The notes under the pieces were generated by a model. The model ran no database searches. It had not been told where the DNA came from and was given only the letters and a program-made list of their open reading frames with translations. A stretch of 64,000 nt of DNA from Oryzias latipes (lineage: Eukaryota; Chordata; Actinopteri; Beloniformes; Adrianichthyidae). Of the stretch, positions 12,819 to 25,490 are shown piece by piece (positions within the stretch are counted from its first letter, which is position 1; each line of letters opens with the position of its first letter). The translations under genes and the position numbers were made by a program. The stretch lies in assembly GCF_002234675.1 (NCBI RefSeq), contig NC_019864.2, positions 22,074,582 through 22,138,581 of the forward strand. Reading direction: 5' to 3'.

Positions 12819-12835
12819 CCCCCCCCCCCCCCCCC
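12819..12835. repeat. poly-C run
   Basis: Seventeen consecutive C residues in AT-rich DNA; prone to sequencing length error. Confidence 0.9.
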
Positions 12836-13601
12836 ATTTGTGTAACATTACACACTTTAGGAACAAAAATGCAAAATGGAGGATTTAGTCTTTGAGTGGT
12901 GAAAAAACCTCTCAACTCACCTGGTGCAACAAGTATGTCAGTAAAAATGCTAAATTAAGATTTATTTCTATAAAAATTACTTAGTTAGGACATTACATAT
13001 TATGTAGTTTCTTCTGTTTATTCGTAATTATTTCTTCATCCAAAAATGGCAAGATTCAAAACAATGTGGCAAAGATTATAATGATTATGAACATACAGGC
13101 TTTTGACAAAGACATTGTTTTTTATTCTTGTAACTTCTTAATTTCTTCTTCCTACTGAGAATTTTTTTTTAAATCCACGACTTGGATCCCCATCTGGCAT
13201 TCATCATAGTCCATTAATTATTAGTTCTGAACAAATCAAATGCAAAACAATAAAAACACAAATATACATTTAACATCAGAAATATTAAGTGTAAGTAAAA
13301 AGAAGCCACTGCATATAAATTGTCCTAAAACTATCAAAGTGATGTTAAAAAAGCTTAAACGGAGGAGTGGAGGTAAAATATCAAATTGCTGATAACATAA
13401 CATGGTTGACAAAACAATTATTACCGCTGGTATATGTTTAAAATACATGATCAATAACAAGATCAAACAACTTTTACTGTAAAAAGAAAGAACAAAAGGC
13501 ATGAAGAATGGCAGGGAGTGACAGTTGTGCCGTGACTGCCTCAGGTTTTTCACTTTTGTCCAGCAGAAGAGTAAGACGTGTGCAACTGACGCAGATGTTC
13601 A

Positions 13602-16600
13602 TCACGCTCGAGGCCTGGTATCTGACTCCATGGTGAAATTTGACTCCGCCCTGAAAAAAATGTACAAATAAAAAACTGTATGCACAAAAATAATCGTTTT
13701 AGTTAACCACTGTCTGCATTTACTGCTTCTATCTTGTCCATTTTACTAATAGTAAAACTGAAAATTACTACAGTTCAATCTGACTGGGTTCTCCTTCCAA
13801 CAGTATAATTTATATTGTGACTGTAAATATGACAGCTGTTAAATATTTCCAAGGGCTTTAGACTCATGGGTGTGTTTTGTAAAAACACCTATTAATAAAC
13901 AACACGGTGCAGCTTTACTTAGTATCACAGGACGCAGGTTTGCGTCACCAACTGATAAATCTTGCCTCCCAGCCTCTGTAACAATGTGGGCTTGAGTCAA
14001 CAACTCCCTACTGAGAAAGGACATCACCAAAGAGCTGCTGCACCCTCAACAAACCGCATGCCGTCTCTTTATAACCTTGGCTCTGCTGCCTCTAAGAGGA
14101 CACTGAATGCATCGCATCCTCTGTCTACACGCAGAAAAACTGCTGCTGTGATATTTCCTCAGTGGGAGAAATCATATCTGTTGACCCATAAACAAGACAG
14201 ACACGCACACGTCTTTATTCCGCATGTGGTTGTTGTACTGCATGACGGCTGGAATGCTCTCCTCCTCCTCCGGCACCTGAGGACAAAACGTGAGGAATCA
14301 GCTTTTAACAAAGCTGTGCTTTCATGATCCCTTATTTCCTACAACAGATGTCGAATTGCACGATGTCTTGTGCAATGCATGGATAAATAAAGGAAAACAG
14401 TTGCAAATGTTTCTGACCTTTTGTTCATGGAATCAGCTTTTCACAAATAATAATATTAAAAAAGACCTCCAGTGCTTTCTTAAAGTTCTTTACCAGTGAT
14501 AGCTACTAAAAACTTATTAGGAAAAGATCTGCACTTTTTGCATTTAGTTTAGATTTAAAAATGTATTGATATATTGGAGAATGATCCAAACAGCAAAAAC
14601 ATTCTTGAAAAATTCAAATCTGCCTCTTACCTCCCAGTAGGACTCATCATCGAAGCAGTTGTCATCAGCTGGATCTCCCCATATTGGTAATCTTAGGATG
14701 GCGCCTTAGAACAACATAAGGGAAATGATTATCCAAAACACAAATATCGGTTGTGCAAAATGGTGTGTTTTTGTTGTAAACTAGGTGAGTAAAAGTGACA
14801 CTTCTTACCCACAAGAATGCCTCCTCCTATGCCAAAGCAGAGAGCCACACAGAGGGCTCCTGCCTGGTGACCGCCTTGCTGCGCGGGAGGAAACTTAAAC
14901 AGTTTTATCCTTTTGGAACAAATAATAGTTTTAAATTGGGGTCTTTAAGGCGTGATAACATACAACTTAAGATGAGGTTAATCTTTGCGAAGGTTCACCC
15001 ATCGTTTTTAGTAAAACTCACCCCTCTGTACCATAAACAGACTCTGAGGCAGCAGCAGCGGTGATGGCTCCAACAATACCCCCAATGACACCAGGCATGG
15101 CATGGAGGTTGTGGATTCCACATGTGTCCTGGATTTTCAGGTACTTTTCCAAGAAGGGCTGAAAGACAGGCACATGTTTTAATGAAGTGTTAACAAAAAT
15201 TCCACAAAGGATTAGAACTTACTATGAAAGTAGTTAAAACTCGTACCGTGATGTAGATGTATCCAAGTGTGGACAAAATTCCACAGCAGAACCCAACAAT
15301 CAGGGATCCATAAGGCATCAGCATGAACTCTGCTGCAGTTCCTACAGCAACACCTCCAGCGAGGGTGGCGTTCTGGATGTGGACCTGAGCAAAGAAATCA
15401 TGAAAGGCATGTCAGGAAAAGTAAAAGATTAGGTAGATAATTTGGGTTCTAAAGTTTGGGTTAAAAAATGTGATGTACTTAATTTTTTCAATCATATTGA
15501 TTAGATGTCATCGAGTTTTGAAAATTGCCAAATTTGAGTTTCAAAAGCAATGTCGTTCATTTTGTCTTGCTTCTTTCTTCCACAATAAATTAAATTATTG
15601 ATGTTATTTCTAATTAACAAATTAACAAGTTTTTCTTGTAAATTCAGAATCATGTCCGTATAGTTTAAAGGAACAGTTTCTGTTTCTCACCATGTCCAGC
15701 TTTCCATGTTTTTGATAGACACTTGAAACAGCCACAGCAGTAAGGACGGTTGAAGCCAGCGACAGGTAGGTGTTGATGGCAGCTCTGTGCTGCCCGTCTC
15801 CATGCTCAGTAATTGCTGAGTTAAAGCTGGGCCAAAACATCCACAGGAACAGAGTGCCTGTGAATGAGAGACAGAGTTCAAATATCTGGTTTTGAAGCAT
15901 AAAAAAATCTTTGCAGAAGTCAAACAGTTGTTGCAAGCAACTGGATTTACCGATCATAGCAAAGACATCGGAGTGATAGACTGAGCCCTGCAAGCGGCTG
16001 CTCTGGTCCAGGTTTGGGCGATAGAGCATCCACGATATGGCGAGACCATAGTAGGCTCCAAATGTGTGGATCACCATGGAGCCTCCAGCATCCTTTGCCT
16101 TTAAATGCAAAACATTAGCCATTTAGCTTATTCTGTAAATAAGTGTAACAGTGACATAAAGCAAATCGGATGTTATTTAATACAAGAAAAATATTTGCAT
16201 TACTTACATATATGAGATTTAAGATAATGTATTCCTCAACAGCAAATAATGTGACCCCAAACAAAGTCAGGACCATCAGCTGGACTGGACTGACTTTACC
16301 CAGCAATGCTCCATAGGCAATCAAGCAGCCAGCCACACAAAAGTCTGCATTGATCATACTGTAAAGACAAATGAATCACAGACACCACAGGCTTAGTCAA
16401 ACCTTTAAGAATTGTTTTATTGTCAAGAAACAGCGAGCCATTGTGACCCACAAAAAAACCCACAAAACGTCAAGCTCATTCAGATGCTTTTTCTGAATGA
16501 GACACACACCTCAAACTTCCTTTGATATGTACAGGACCAGCTGTTGTTTTGCGCAATCTCCCTTTCTCAGTATAGCAGAGCACCGTATTGAGTTTCAAAC

Positions 16601-19600
16601 ACAGACTCTAAACAAACCTGTTGCATAATATGTCTGGATGAGCTTTCACGCAATCTAGCAGTGAGACCAGGTTCTCCACCCAGACAAATGTTTCATCTCT
16701 GCTATCCTAGAGACACGCTCCGGATGATAATCCAAGAAAATAAAAACACATTTATAAAGTTAATTGTGAATTTTAAATGTGCTGTGACTTCATAGTTTAA
16801 AGATGAATTGCTGGTGTGGTTAATTTTACATCAGGACGCCTGTTTATGGCGATTATTTCTGGAAATTTAAGCCAAAAAAATGCAGAATGTACACAATTTC
16901 ACTCTGAAAATGAAATGTTGTCAAGGGAAATGCAAATATTTGATCAGACTAATCAAAAAAGAGGCACACCTCAGGAAGTTGGAGGAAGTGGAATCAAACT
17001 TCCTATTTAAATTGAACAACAGATAGTAGAGCCTTTTGCCTTTTTTGCCTCTTTGACACTGTTTCAATATTATGAATTTATTAAAAAAGAGACATTTTCT
17101 TTACCTATAAACATTAATGCTTATCTTCCCATCATCTCCCAAGTGGTGAAACCAGCCCTGCATCAGCAACGCCCACTGGAGGCCGAAGGCAGCGATGAGG
17201 AAGTTGAAACCCACTCCACCAAAGCTGTACCGCTTCAGAAACGTCATCAGGAAACCAAATCCAACGAAGATCATTACATGAACATCCTGGAAACCTAGGG
17301 GGACATTGTTCCATGAATTTCCCTGCATTTATTTGCATTGGCTTTTCTAGTAAAGCCACAATTGAGGAAGGTTAACAGGCATGGATAGGACGTATCTCCC
17401 TGACAGGGCATATCTCTTTATGAATTTGATCTCAAGTCTTTTGTTGTTTGAAGCTCTTCACCTGCAGAACCAGCTCAGAACACGTGATTCAGGTACAAAT
17501 AAAAGTCTTCCAGGTGAACTCTGTGTACGTGGAGAAATGCTCATGGAAAAATAAATAAGGGTAAAACAAAGGAGAACATGACAACATTAACATGAACAGA
17601 TGCCAGAACTCATTTTCATCCCAATTAAAGATTTTTCACATGTTTGGGTAATCTTAAACGTTGACATTGAATTAATTTCCCATGTGTTCAAGAACATACA
17701 GTGCTCTAATTAGGAAATTGTGACAATTCAAAATATAGACAGATTAAATTCATAACCCACAAAAATACTTTAAGCATCTATATTAACCATCTCAGGGAAT
17801 TGCTAAGGGATCCTCTTTAAGATGTCTTTAAGGTTTTAAATAGCAGAAATATTCATATTCAATCAGTTTAAAAAAGGGAAGCAACAGGATAAAACGAAAA
17901 AAAAAAATCATTGAATTAGATAAGCCACTTTTTTTTCCTGAGGGGCAACAAAAATAACAAGTTAATTCTGATTCTTTTGAAATGTCTTCAGAACTTTTTT
18001 CCACAAACAAAAATCAGGTGAAAGTCTGAGTATTCCATGTACACCTGAAAACTTGCCACTTTAAGAAGTGACACAATGTTTCATCACAGATAGAACAGTT
18101 TACCTTAACAACACGTTTGCACAATGCCGGCTGGCATGGGGGCACATTACATAGAAGGACGTTATGATGTAAAGACAACTCAAGGGCAAATTGTTTCGTT
18201 TTTATAGAGGAGGGTTACTAGAAGTTACATTTACTCAATTCCATTCAGGAAGGTAATTTAAGTTTTCATCAAGCAAATCATTTGTGTGGTTTCAGTATAA
18301 TTTACTTAAGGAAAATTTGAATAGAATTTTGCCAATTATTTGTAGATTTTGTTTTGTCACAGCAACATTTTTGTTCTGATTTTTGCAAAAGGATTTCAAA
18401 ACACCCACAATTTCACAATTATTTTTATTTTTGCTCAAGAATTTAAAAAATAAATCCATCTAAGTGGTATACTAACTGCAGGTCCACTTTGCTGAACTTT
18501 TCACAATACTTTTCACATTGCATCTGTGTGTAGCTGCAGCATCATATCAAACTTATTGCAATTATAGACATACTTTTACTACTATGTTGGTAATGTAACT
18601 GTAAAGTAACTTCTGCTTGAGTACAGATACAGTACAGATTCTGAAAGTTTTTTTCTGTTTCATCATTGTAAAAGTGGAGAAGGGTAGAGAGTATATCTGT
18701 TTTACCACAGACAATTCTGTTTTTTATTTTGTTTAAGTTTAGTTTGCATTTTTCTTTTCATTACTAGTCCCCAAGTACTGATATGGACGTCTTTTTAAAC
18801 CCTTAAGTTTTGAAGCTTTTGAGTTTTTACATTTCGAGTTTATAAATTATGTTTTACTTGTATTTTAAGTCTGCTGTATGATTTATGTTTTGTTTATTGC
18901 ATTGACATTTGGACCTTGAGTCTGTAATATAAATTCTATTCTATTCTATTCTATTCTATTCTATTCCAATGTCATCTCAGAATCTAAATGGTCACAGCAA
19001 ATAGTCACCAATACTCAGTCTGGTTCTGCTGGTGCTAAAAGTTTCTTCCTGATCTTTGATAGAGATGTTTTTTTCTTCTCCACTGTCACCTCATGCTCGC
19101 TTGGTTCAGAAAATGCACTGCAAACACTCCCATCTTTTGGTTTTTATAAAGGCCATTAGCAAACACAGGTCAGTTGTTTCGGCTTTGGAGAAAGCTGAAT
19201 ACCTAAACCACAAATGTCAGCAGGAGGATCTGATCTCACTGCTCCTCTGAATCCAATTCAATTCCAAAAGAACTCAGTTCTGCTGTTGTAACTTTTCCCA
19301 TCACATTTCAAGGGTGTCAGGCTGTTTTGTCAACATTTCAAACTATTTTTTGGTCTTTACCTCTGAGTGCTTCAAAGCAAACTTTGAGCCTACAAAACAT
19401 GAGATGGTTTAGTAACAACCCGAGACTGACACCATTTTATGTGGGGCACATTCCCACCACACCCTTAAACCAAACACTTAACAAAGACGGGTGATATTAT
19501 AGGAAAAAATTATTTAGTAAAATGAATTATGTTGAGGGTAATCTAGGGAACAACTTGGTAGCCATTTGTTGGACTTTTGTGAACAAAAGTCAACATCAAA

Positions 19601-19974
19601 GCTTTTTAGAACGAATGTCAAACTGTGATTTTTTAATTATGAAAAAAAAAAGATTAAACAAATTTTATTCTGCAAATTAATCAAGGTTTAAAAGGAATTT
19701 TAAAAATCCTTACTTTAAAATACATATACTTATTTAGAGGAAAAGAAAGTCACTTACTTGGATATCTGAAGTAGAAGTCGTTTTCTATTTTACTCATATT
19801 TTTTGGGTTTGTCTCTATCCAATGTGCGTCTGATTCTTTATCATACCGAACAAAAATTCCAAACAGGATGATCATGGATATTTGCCACACGATGCAAACT
19901 GCTGGAAGACTGACACGAATGTTTGTATTTTTCTCTCTGTCACACATCGCCCTGAAGCTTTGAGCAGCACCCAT
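13602..19974 (-). CDS. rhcg: Rh family type C ammonia/CO2 channel
   Basis: Rh glycoproteins are trimeric membrane channels for ammonia (and possibly CO2); in fish they serve gill and skin excretion. Coding exons on the minus strand: 19974-19758, 17294-17105, 16358-16208, 16098-15951, 15857-15691, 15384-15247, 15158-15022, ~14942-14809, 14704-14631, 14276-~14209 and 13650-13602. The frame continues across all junctions to about 490 residues, against 479 in human RHCG. Visible marks: an N-terminal membrane helix with [10 protein letters not shown], the NMS glycosylation sequon, [19 protein letters not shown], pore histidines in VIHTFG and HNLHAMPG, and a cytoplasmic tail starting VPEEEES and ending near AESNFT. 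Exon 8 is the weak point: the usual FDF-containing stretch is not recognisable and its acceptor is a guess. The exon 10 donor may instead be at 14203. A 2.5-kb intron 1 has no gene. Teleosts carry several rhcg paralogues and I cannot say which this is. Confidence 0.9.
18934..18966. repeat. TTCTA microsatellite
   Basis: About six and a half tandem copies of a 5-base TTCTA unit inside intron 1 of rhcg. Confidence 0.9.
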
Positions 19975-20184
19975 CGTCGATGCTTCGCTGATCCCTTCAG
20001 AAATGTCAAAGAGTCTGAGTCTGCAAGGAGAGCAAAGGTGCCCAGCTGAGCTGTGCTCTCTGCAAATGCTGCAAAGGCCAGAGCATCCTCACGCTCAAGT
20101 TCAAGGGAGTCTACCTTCATGACACGCCCACATCCACTCCCACCAGCCTGCCTCCAGAATGTATTGTACTCTTTCAATGACTTT

Positions 20185-20194
20185 GCTATTTATG
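20185..20194 (-). promoter_or_regulatory. candidate TATA box of rhcg
   Basis: On the minus strand CATAAATAGC lies about 210 bases before the rhcg start codon. It would allow a 5' UTR of about 180 bases, and a G-rich CACCC/KLF-like stretch (GGATGTGGGCGTGTC) lies between the two. Position and motif fit a core promoter, but an upstream non-coding exon cannot be excluded. Confidence 0.25.
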
Positions 20195-20199
20195 TTTGT

Positions 20200-23100
20200 C
20201 CATATCCAGTTTCAATACTAAAGCAAAACCTAAGGATGTCATCAAATACAGTTTTAACATGATTACAAAATTTATTCTGGGACATTTTCATGCAAAAGTG
20301 TGTTAATTTTTTTTAATTTATTTTTGCTGCAGATTTTAGGTAATTTTAAAAACAGTTCACCTCTCCCTATTTTGTTTTTTTCTTCATGTCAGTCAAAGTC
20401 AAGAACAAAAGCTGGTGACATTTCACTGAACCTGCATTGAAGCATTAACTGTAAATAATTGTGCCCGTGCTGGCTTCATCAGAAAAGAGGCGGCTTTATT
20501 TTGTTAACCATGGATCAAGAGTCCAAGATGTCTGGCAGGAGCCGCTCTCCGCCGTCATTGGGTGAAATGAGCTTTACCGTCTGGATAAATCGCAATGTCA
20601 TCAAGCAGCTGTACACGAAACTGAAGAAAATCCACACATTTTTACATTTTAGTGGTTGATGGTCATAAGCAAAATAAACCTGGTTTTGTCACCTTGACGC
20701 CTTTTGATGCAAATATGCATCAAACCAACGGGGTTAAGAATCCCATACAAGGTCATTCAAACATTTCATAGATGTTAAACTTACAAAGAATATTCTCTCA
20801 CATTGGTAGATTTTTGAACTTTAGCCTGGATTTAGAACACTTACTGATGTCTTCAGGTTACAAAGAAAGAAAATCTACAATATCACAAAAACCTGGGAAG
20901 AGTTATCACCTATCAACACTAAAAGTAATGTACACGTGTGTCTTAATCCAGACTGGATTTTTGAATTTTGATATTAACTATATAATGGGATTTTATTGCC
21001 GTAAATTCTGTTTTTTGCCATGCTTGGTTTGATTTTTTAAACACTTTCATCTGGATTTGCTCTGTCGAGCACCTCTGTTTGAAAGGTAACATATAAATAA
21101 GTTGAGCTGATGTAATTTTCCAAGTAGGGGCAATGTACTTGTCAGTTTACAAGACATAACGCAACGGAAGAGTGTAAAAGTGTTGGGTAATGGCCCATAT
21201 TTCATGCCCTATATTTAAATGTCATTCAAGGAAAGTCAAATGAACTTGATAGAGAACAGCGCCCACAGAACACCAGGTGCTTTACTTTACAGCTTTCTGT
21301 TGAAACGTAATGATTAATTTGCCAGGCTGCAATAAACAAGTGCAAAGAAATTCACTAAATGATAGCTTAAAACTAAATATTGTGCAGAATGTTGTAATGA
21401 AAGTAGAAAGAAACTGTTGTGTCTGTGTTTGTAAAAAGAAATGAAAAACATCTTAAAGCAGAAGAGAAGAAAGGCAAATAAATTGGTGAGTTATTAATGA
21501 TAAAACATGTTTTACTGTATTTGAGTATTTTTAGGGAATTCACAGCAGCTATAAGTTATTTGGAGCAGTTCTGGAAAATAGATAAGACAGCCGAACGGCC
21601 TTTTAACAAAATCTAGACAGATGAATTAGATATATTGTAAATGTGAAAAATAAAAAACAAAAAACCAGTATAGAAAGACTTTAAGAGGAAAAACTTGTGC
21701 ATCTGTTCTAGTGGACTAAATTAGCTTTTTTAAATGCGGTAAAGTCGTAATAAATTACGAGGGACAAGTGAGCAGCTGGACATAAAGATAAACTCAACAC
21801 TGTGAAGCTCAGCTTAATGCTGCTGCCTTGGTGAGGTCATTCTGGCAGATGATGTGCTCCTCTGGGATAAAAAATTGTGTTGACAACAATGAAGCATGTT
21901 AAGTGATCTATGCTGTACTGAAAACAACCCTTATACGACATTTTACTTAAAAGAAATTGAAGATACAATGCCAAATTATGAAAAAAAAGACACTTCTACC
22001 AGGAAGAAGCTCTTTAGTGTTGACTTATTTAAATATGAATGTTTAAAAATCCGTAATACAGTCCTTACATTTGATCTGTAGTTTACAGTGACTGGTTTTG
22101 CTGAAAAAAGAGATACGTCTTGAGAAAAAGGGGAAGATTTAGTGTATTGTTGGAAGAATAAACAAGGCATTAAGGTATGTTATGGCATCATAGGAAAACA
22201 TTACTCAGTATAAACTCATCACTTCTCCTGCATTAAAACGGTTCAAGACATTTTGCACCGGAGTTGACTGAGACAAGAACATAATTTCTCTGAAGTAAAA
22301 CAAAACACAACAACCTGTTCGTTGTGTATTCTCGTCTCTATAAGTGAGTCTTCTTCTACAAAGATGTTGTGGCTAAACATAAATAAATAAATAAAAAAAC
22401 TCTGATGGAAATGGTCACTGGACACTCGTTTCTTTTCGGTACAAGCAGAACTTGATGTTTAAAAGCTTTCAAAAGACACCAAACTTAAAAACAAAACAAA
22501 GTACATTTAAAAATAAAATAAAAATATGAAATGAGATTGTCTTTACATGTTTTGCAATGATACCAAAGAAAGTAGTACTTTTGCTGCGATATATATCCTG
22601 GTTTTTGAGCAGGTTGTTCAGTGAGCATGAGGCACAATTTCTTTCTGCCAAAAGGAATCTTTGAAAATGTTTTACTTTGGATAACTGGTGAAAATTAAGT
22701 CACACAGGCTCCAATAAGTAATGCAGGTCTGTCTCTGCAGAAACTAAGCTGATCACTAAAAGGAGTAAAGACCAAATATTTAATTCAGATGAAACTTTAT
22801 TTTCTTTTTATATTTGTATTATTGAATGCTGCTCTTTCATTTTTGTTCTTATTTGATCAATTTTTAAGGACAAAACTTTGTTTTAACCTGTTCTTGTGAC
22901 ATTTTCTGATGATTGAGGACATATTTTTCTTTAAATTAAGCTCTAAATTGCATTTCTAAGTATTAAAATAAATGTGAATCAGGAGCAGAGGAAAAAAATG
23001 GCAACGGAGAGGGGAAAGGGAAAGGGGGCGGGGTTGTTCTACACTACACCAACTGTCACACCAACATATCAGAATTTCTAACAAACCAGTGCTGCTCTGC

Positions 23101-23203
23101 AGGACAGAGACACATTCTTTCTAATTTACGTAGTTTCTGTACATTACCACAGTGAATTTTAAATAAAACAACTCAGATGCCATTGAAGTGTAGACTTTCA
23201 GCT
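20200..23203. other. spacer between rhcg and gdpgp1
   Basis: Mostly AT-rich, with no recognised gene. At 20510-20659 a 49-codon plus-strand frame starts in a strong context (ACCATGG) and sits in a small GC-rich island; its product resembles nothing I know. A purine-rich tract with a GC box (GGGGGCGGGG) lies at about 23015-23036. Confidence 0.4.
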
Positions 23204-23209
23204 TTTATT
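23204..23209 (-). terminator. poly(A) signal of gdpgp1
   Basis: AATAAA on the minus strand begins about 30 bases past the gdpgp1 stop codon and predicts a very short 3' UTR. Confidence 0.55.
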
Positions 23210-23239
23210 CCATGGGTTGAACAAAAAGACTGCATAAAA

Positions 23240-24358
23240 TTAAGGATGGATCAATGTTTTAGTCCTTGGGTCACAAGGTCTCAGGTGATTAATAAGCTGC
23301 TGCTCCAACTTCTGCAAAGCACTCTGAGGCAGAAGGTACTTCTGTATTATTTCCACCACATCCCTTTCAGTCGAGCGCTCATAGTCCTCTTTGTTTTTGA
23401 ATGGCAAGTGTCCGGCCAGCTCACAGAGAGCAACGTTGAAGGCAGACTCCTCTTTGGCACCAAAGCAGGCCATTCTGGGCCAGATGACAATCCGCACACC
23501 GTTTCGCAACTGGCAATCCTTGTTGGTTTGAGCACAACTGTAGGGCGGACATCCTCTGGTCAAGAACAGGTTGTGGGCAACATTGTTGTCCACAAGAAAA
23601 TCTGTGACTTGACAAACCACTTCAGCTACTTTCTCCACCGTATCTGCTTCGGCGTAAAACACAAATCCTCCAGGGAATTCTTGAGAGAGATAAAGTCCCT
23701 TTTCTGGTAGTAAAGGCTCCACCGGTATGGATTCGATCTTAAGCTCATGGTCGAGATAATATCCATGAAGGTGTAAATGATTGACAGACGCAAATGCACC
23801 AAGACTATTGAACCCAACTCGAAAACTGGGGTCTGAGCTCAGCAGAACAGACTCCATGCTGATCCGGATTGTGGACTTTGTCAGGATTTGTGGGAAGCAT
23901 CGCGAGGGATCGGGAATAAACAGACAATGGCCAAACTCCAGTGGACTCACATTGATCATTACAAACATCTTGGAGGGTGAAGGCGCCAGCCCGTCATCAG
24001 GCAAAGCTGGGCTTCCATCTCTGCCCTTCACCATTTCAAATAGAACTTCATCTGGACTGATTTTGTTAAAGTTAAACTGTTTGCCATTAAACTCCTGCTT
24101 AATGCTTAATATCTCCTGAGGCTTTCTTCTCTCCGTTCCTCGTTTAATATTCAGCTGAGCCACAAAGCCGTACGGACCTGGCAGGACGCGGGTTTCTAAA
24201 GCACTCAGCTGGTAGCGGAAGAGCCCTTTCTCCATCCTGTCAGTCCAGCCGGCCCGAATGGCTGAGTCAAACACTGTAGGTGGCGGCGCCATCTTGTCAC
24301 TCCCCCGACACACTTCAGTGATGAAGTCCTGCTGGGTGTACACAAACTGAAGCGTCAT
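23240..24358 (-). CDS. gdpgp1: GDP-D-glucose phosphorylase 1
   Basis: The enzyme splits GDP-glucose with phosphate to glucose-1-phosphate and GDP. It is thought to clear wrongly made GDP-glucose from the cytosol. The coding region is one exon of 372 codons (human protein about 385). The start chosen is the ATG of MTLQF; the open frame reaches farther upstream only through a splice acceptor (GTGAACAG, exon edge at 24365), so earlier codons are not translated. The GalT/HIT-type catalytic motif HLHLH is at about residues 194-198, preceded by FNSLGAFASVN as in the family. NVSPLEFGHCLFIPD is also typical. A non-coding 5' exon probably ends at 25326, making one 5' UTR intron that hosts a mobile element. 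The nearest neighbour upstream on the other strand is the titin-like gene. Confidence 0.95.
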   Translation of the reverse strand: MTLQFVYTQQDFITEVCRGSDKMAPPPTVFDSAIRAGWTDRMEKGLFRYQLSALETRVLPGPYGFVAQLNIKRGTERRKPQEILSIKQEFNGKQFNFNKISPDEVLFEMVKGRDGSPALPDDGLAPSPSKMFVMINVSPLEFGHCLFIPDPSRCFPQILTKSTIRISMESVLLSSDPSFRVGFNSLGAFASVNHLHLHGYYLDHELKIESIPVEPLLPEKGLYLSQEFPGGFVFYAEADTVEKVAEVVCQVTDFLVDNNVAHNLFLTRGCPPYSCAQTNKDCQLRNGVRIVIWPRMACFGAKEESAFNVALCELAGHLPFKNKEDYERSTERDVVEIIQKYLLPQSALQKLEQQLINHLRPCDPRTKTLIHP

Positions 24359-24500
24359 GGTCAATCTGTTCACAAAAAAGAAACAAAGTTAGTTATGACA
24401 AGAGAGGCGTTTTGCTCCTGAATCAGCTGTTCACATTTCTAGTATATTAACACAAAAAAAAATTAAATCACCCCCTAAACAGGAAGATAAAATTGTTTAT

Positions 24501-25121
24501 AAAGTCCCACTCCAATCATCATTTAATCCACTATAACAGTGTTCCCAGTGGTCTTTAAATTATGATAATGCCACTATTTTTTAGCCCAAATACAAAAATC
24601 TGTGTTGTTTTCTTGGGCATAGTTTCTTCTAGGACATAGTTTCTACAGAAATTCCCTCCGAGTTGTGGCAGGGAATGTTGGTGCGGAGCCTCCTTCCCAT
24701 CAACCCTTTCTTTACACTCTCCCCCGCTAACTTACAGCCCCAAACCACCCTAAACATATCATTTGCAGTGCAACTAAAATTGCGAGCAATATAACAGCTA
24801 TCCAGTCGTAAGGTTTTTAGCCAGAAGCCAGCTCAGACGAGGAAAACAAAGACGTGAATGGATCTATTTCTCTACAAGTGGATGCATCAGAATGGGGCAG
24901 AGCAGGGAGCTTGTGGCCTGCCATAGCAGCTTCTACGTCACAACTACAAGCTTTTTCCAAAGGCTCCTGCTACTAATTCACAACGATTTGAATAAGGAAA
25001 CACTCAAAAAAAATGTTAAACTTAATTTTCTTTACATATCCTCATCATGAGAAATATGCCACAAGAACATGTTTAAAAAAAACACACCGAAAACATGATT
25101 TTCATTAGAGTGGGGGTCTTT
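24501..25121 (+). mobile_element. non-autonomous DNA element, AAAGTCCCACTCC family, copy A
   Basis: A 621-base element in the 5' UTR intron of gdpgp1 starts AAAGTCCCACTCCAATCATC and ends with the inverted counterpart ATTAGAGTGGGGGTCTTT. Three more copies lie at 43696-44259, 56274-56705 (inverted) and 61623-62161 (inverted). Shared inner landmarks include TTGTTTTCT, ACTTACAGCCCC, GTGGATGCATCAGAATGG and GCCACAAGAACATG. The superfamily is not certain, as I see no clean target duplication. Confidence 0.75.
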
Positions 25122-25325
25122 CAATATTTTACAATATTTGAAAAAATTATTCTTTTGTGAACCAGAAAAAAAGAGCATGGCCTTGTATCTGCCACAAAGT
25201 TTTGTCAAAAAGGGACGAAAACCTACAGGGGGAAGTTACTTCTAAGCAAACATCTCTGTAGTCAAACGCAGGTTTAGTCTCACAGACAGTGTCACAAACT
25301 AACATCCTTGTCGTTAAGCCCTCAC

Positions 25326-25490
25326 CTTTTGTGCTTTCATTCGGTGTTTAAACTGTAATCTTGGAGCGACAGTGGATTAAACGCGTTTTTAAGAACATTT
25401 TTACGTGGACTAAAATGAATTACATTTCAACAACACCGGTTAGCTGACGTAACCAACTTCCGCGTTTTACCGGGAGGATTTCCGGTCTAG
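25326..25490 (-). promoter_or_regulatory. gdpgp1 promoter and 5' UTR exon
   Basis: On the minus strand a donor AAAG|GTGAGG ends a non-coding exon at 25326. Just upstream is a CpG-bearing segment with two ETS-type TTCCGG/TTCCGC sites (25455-25490), followed by ordinary AT-rich DNA. This is the look of a TATA-less housekeeping promoter. The transcription start is not resolved. Confidence 0.45.

Noticed and set aside
24359-24373. Upstream extension of gdpgp1 with residues MNRLT
   Set aside because: It needs a GTG start and crosses a splice acceptor; the ATG at 24358 is the first in the exon.
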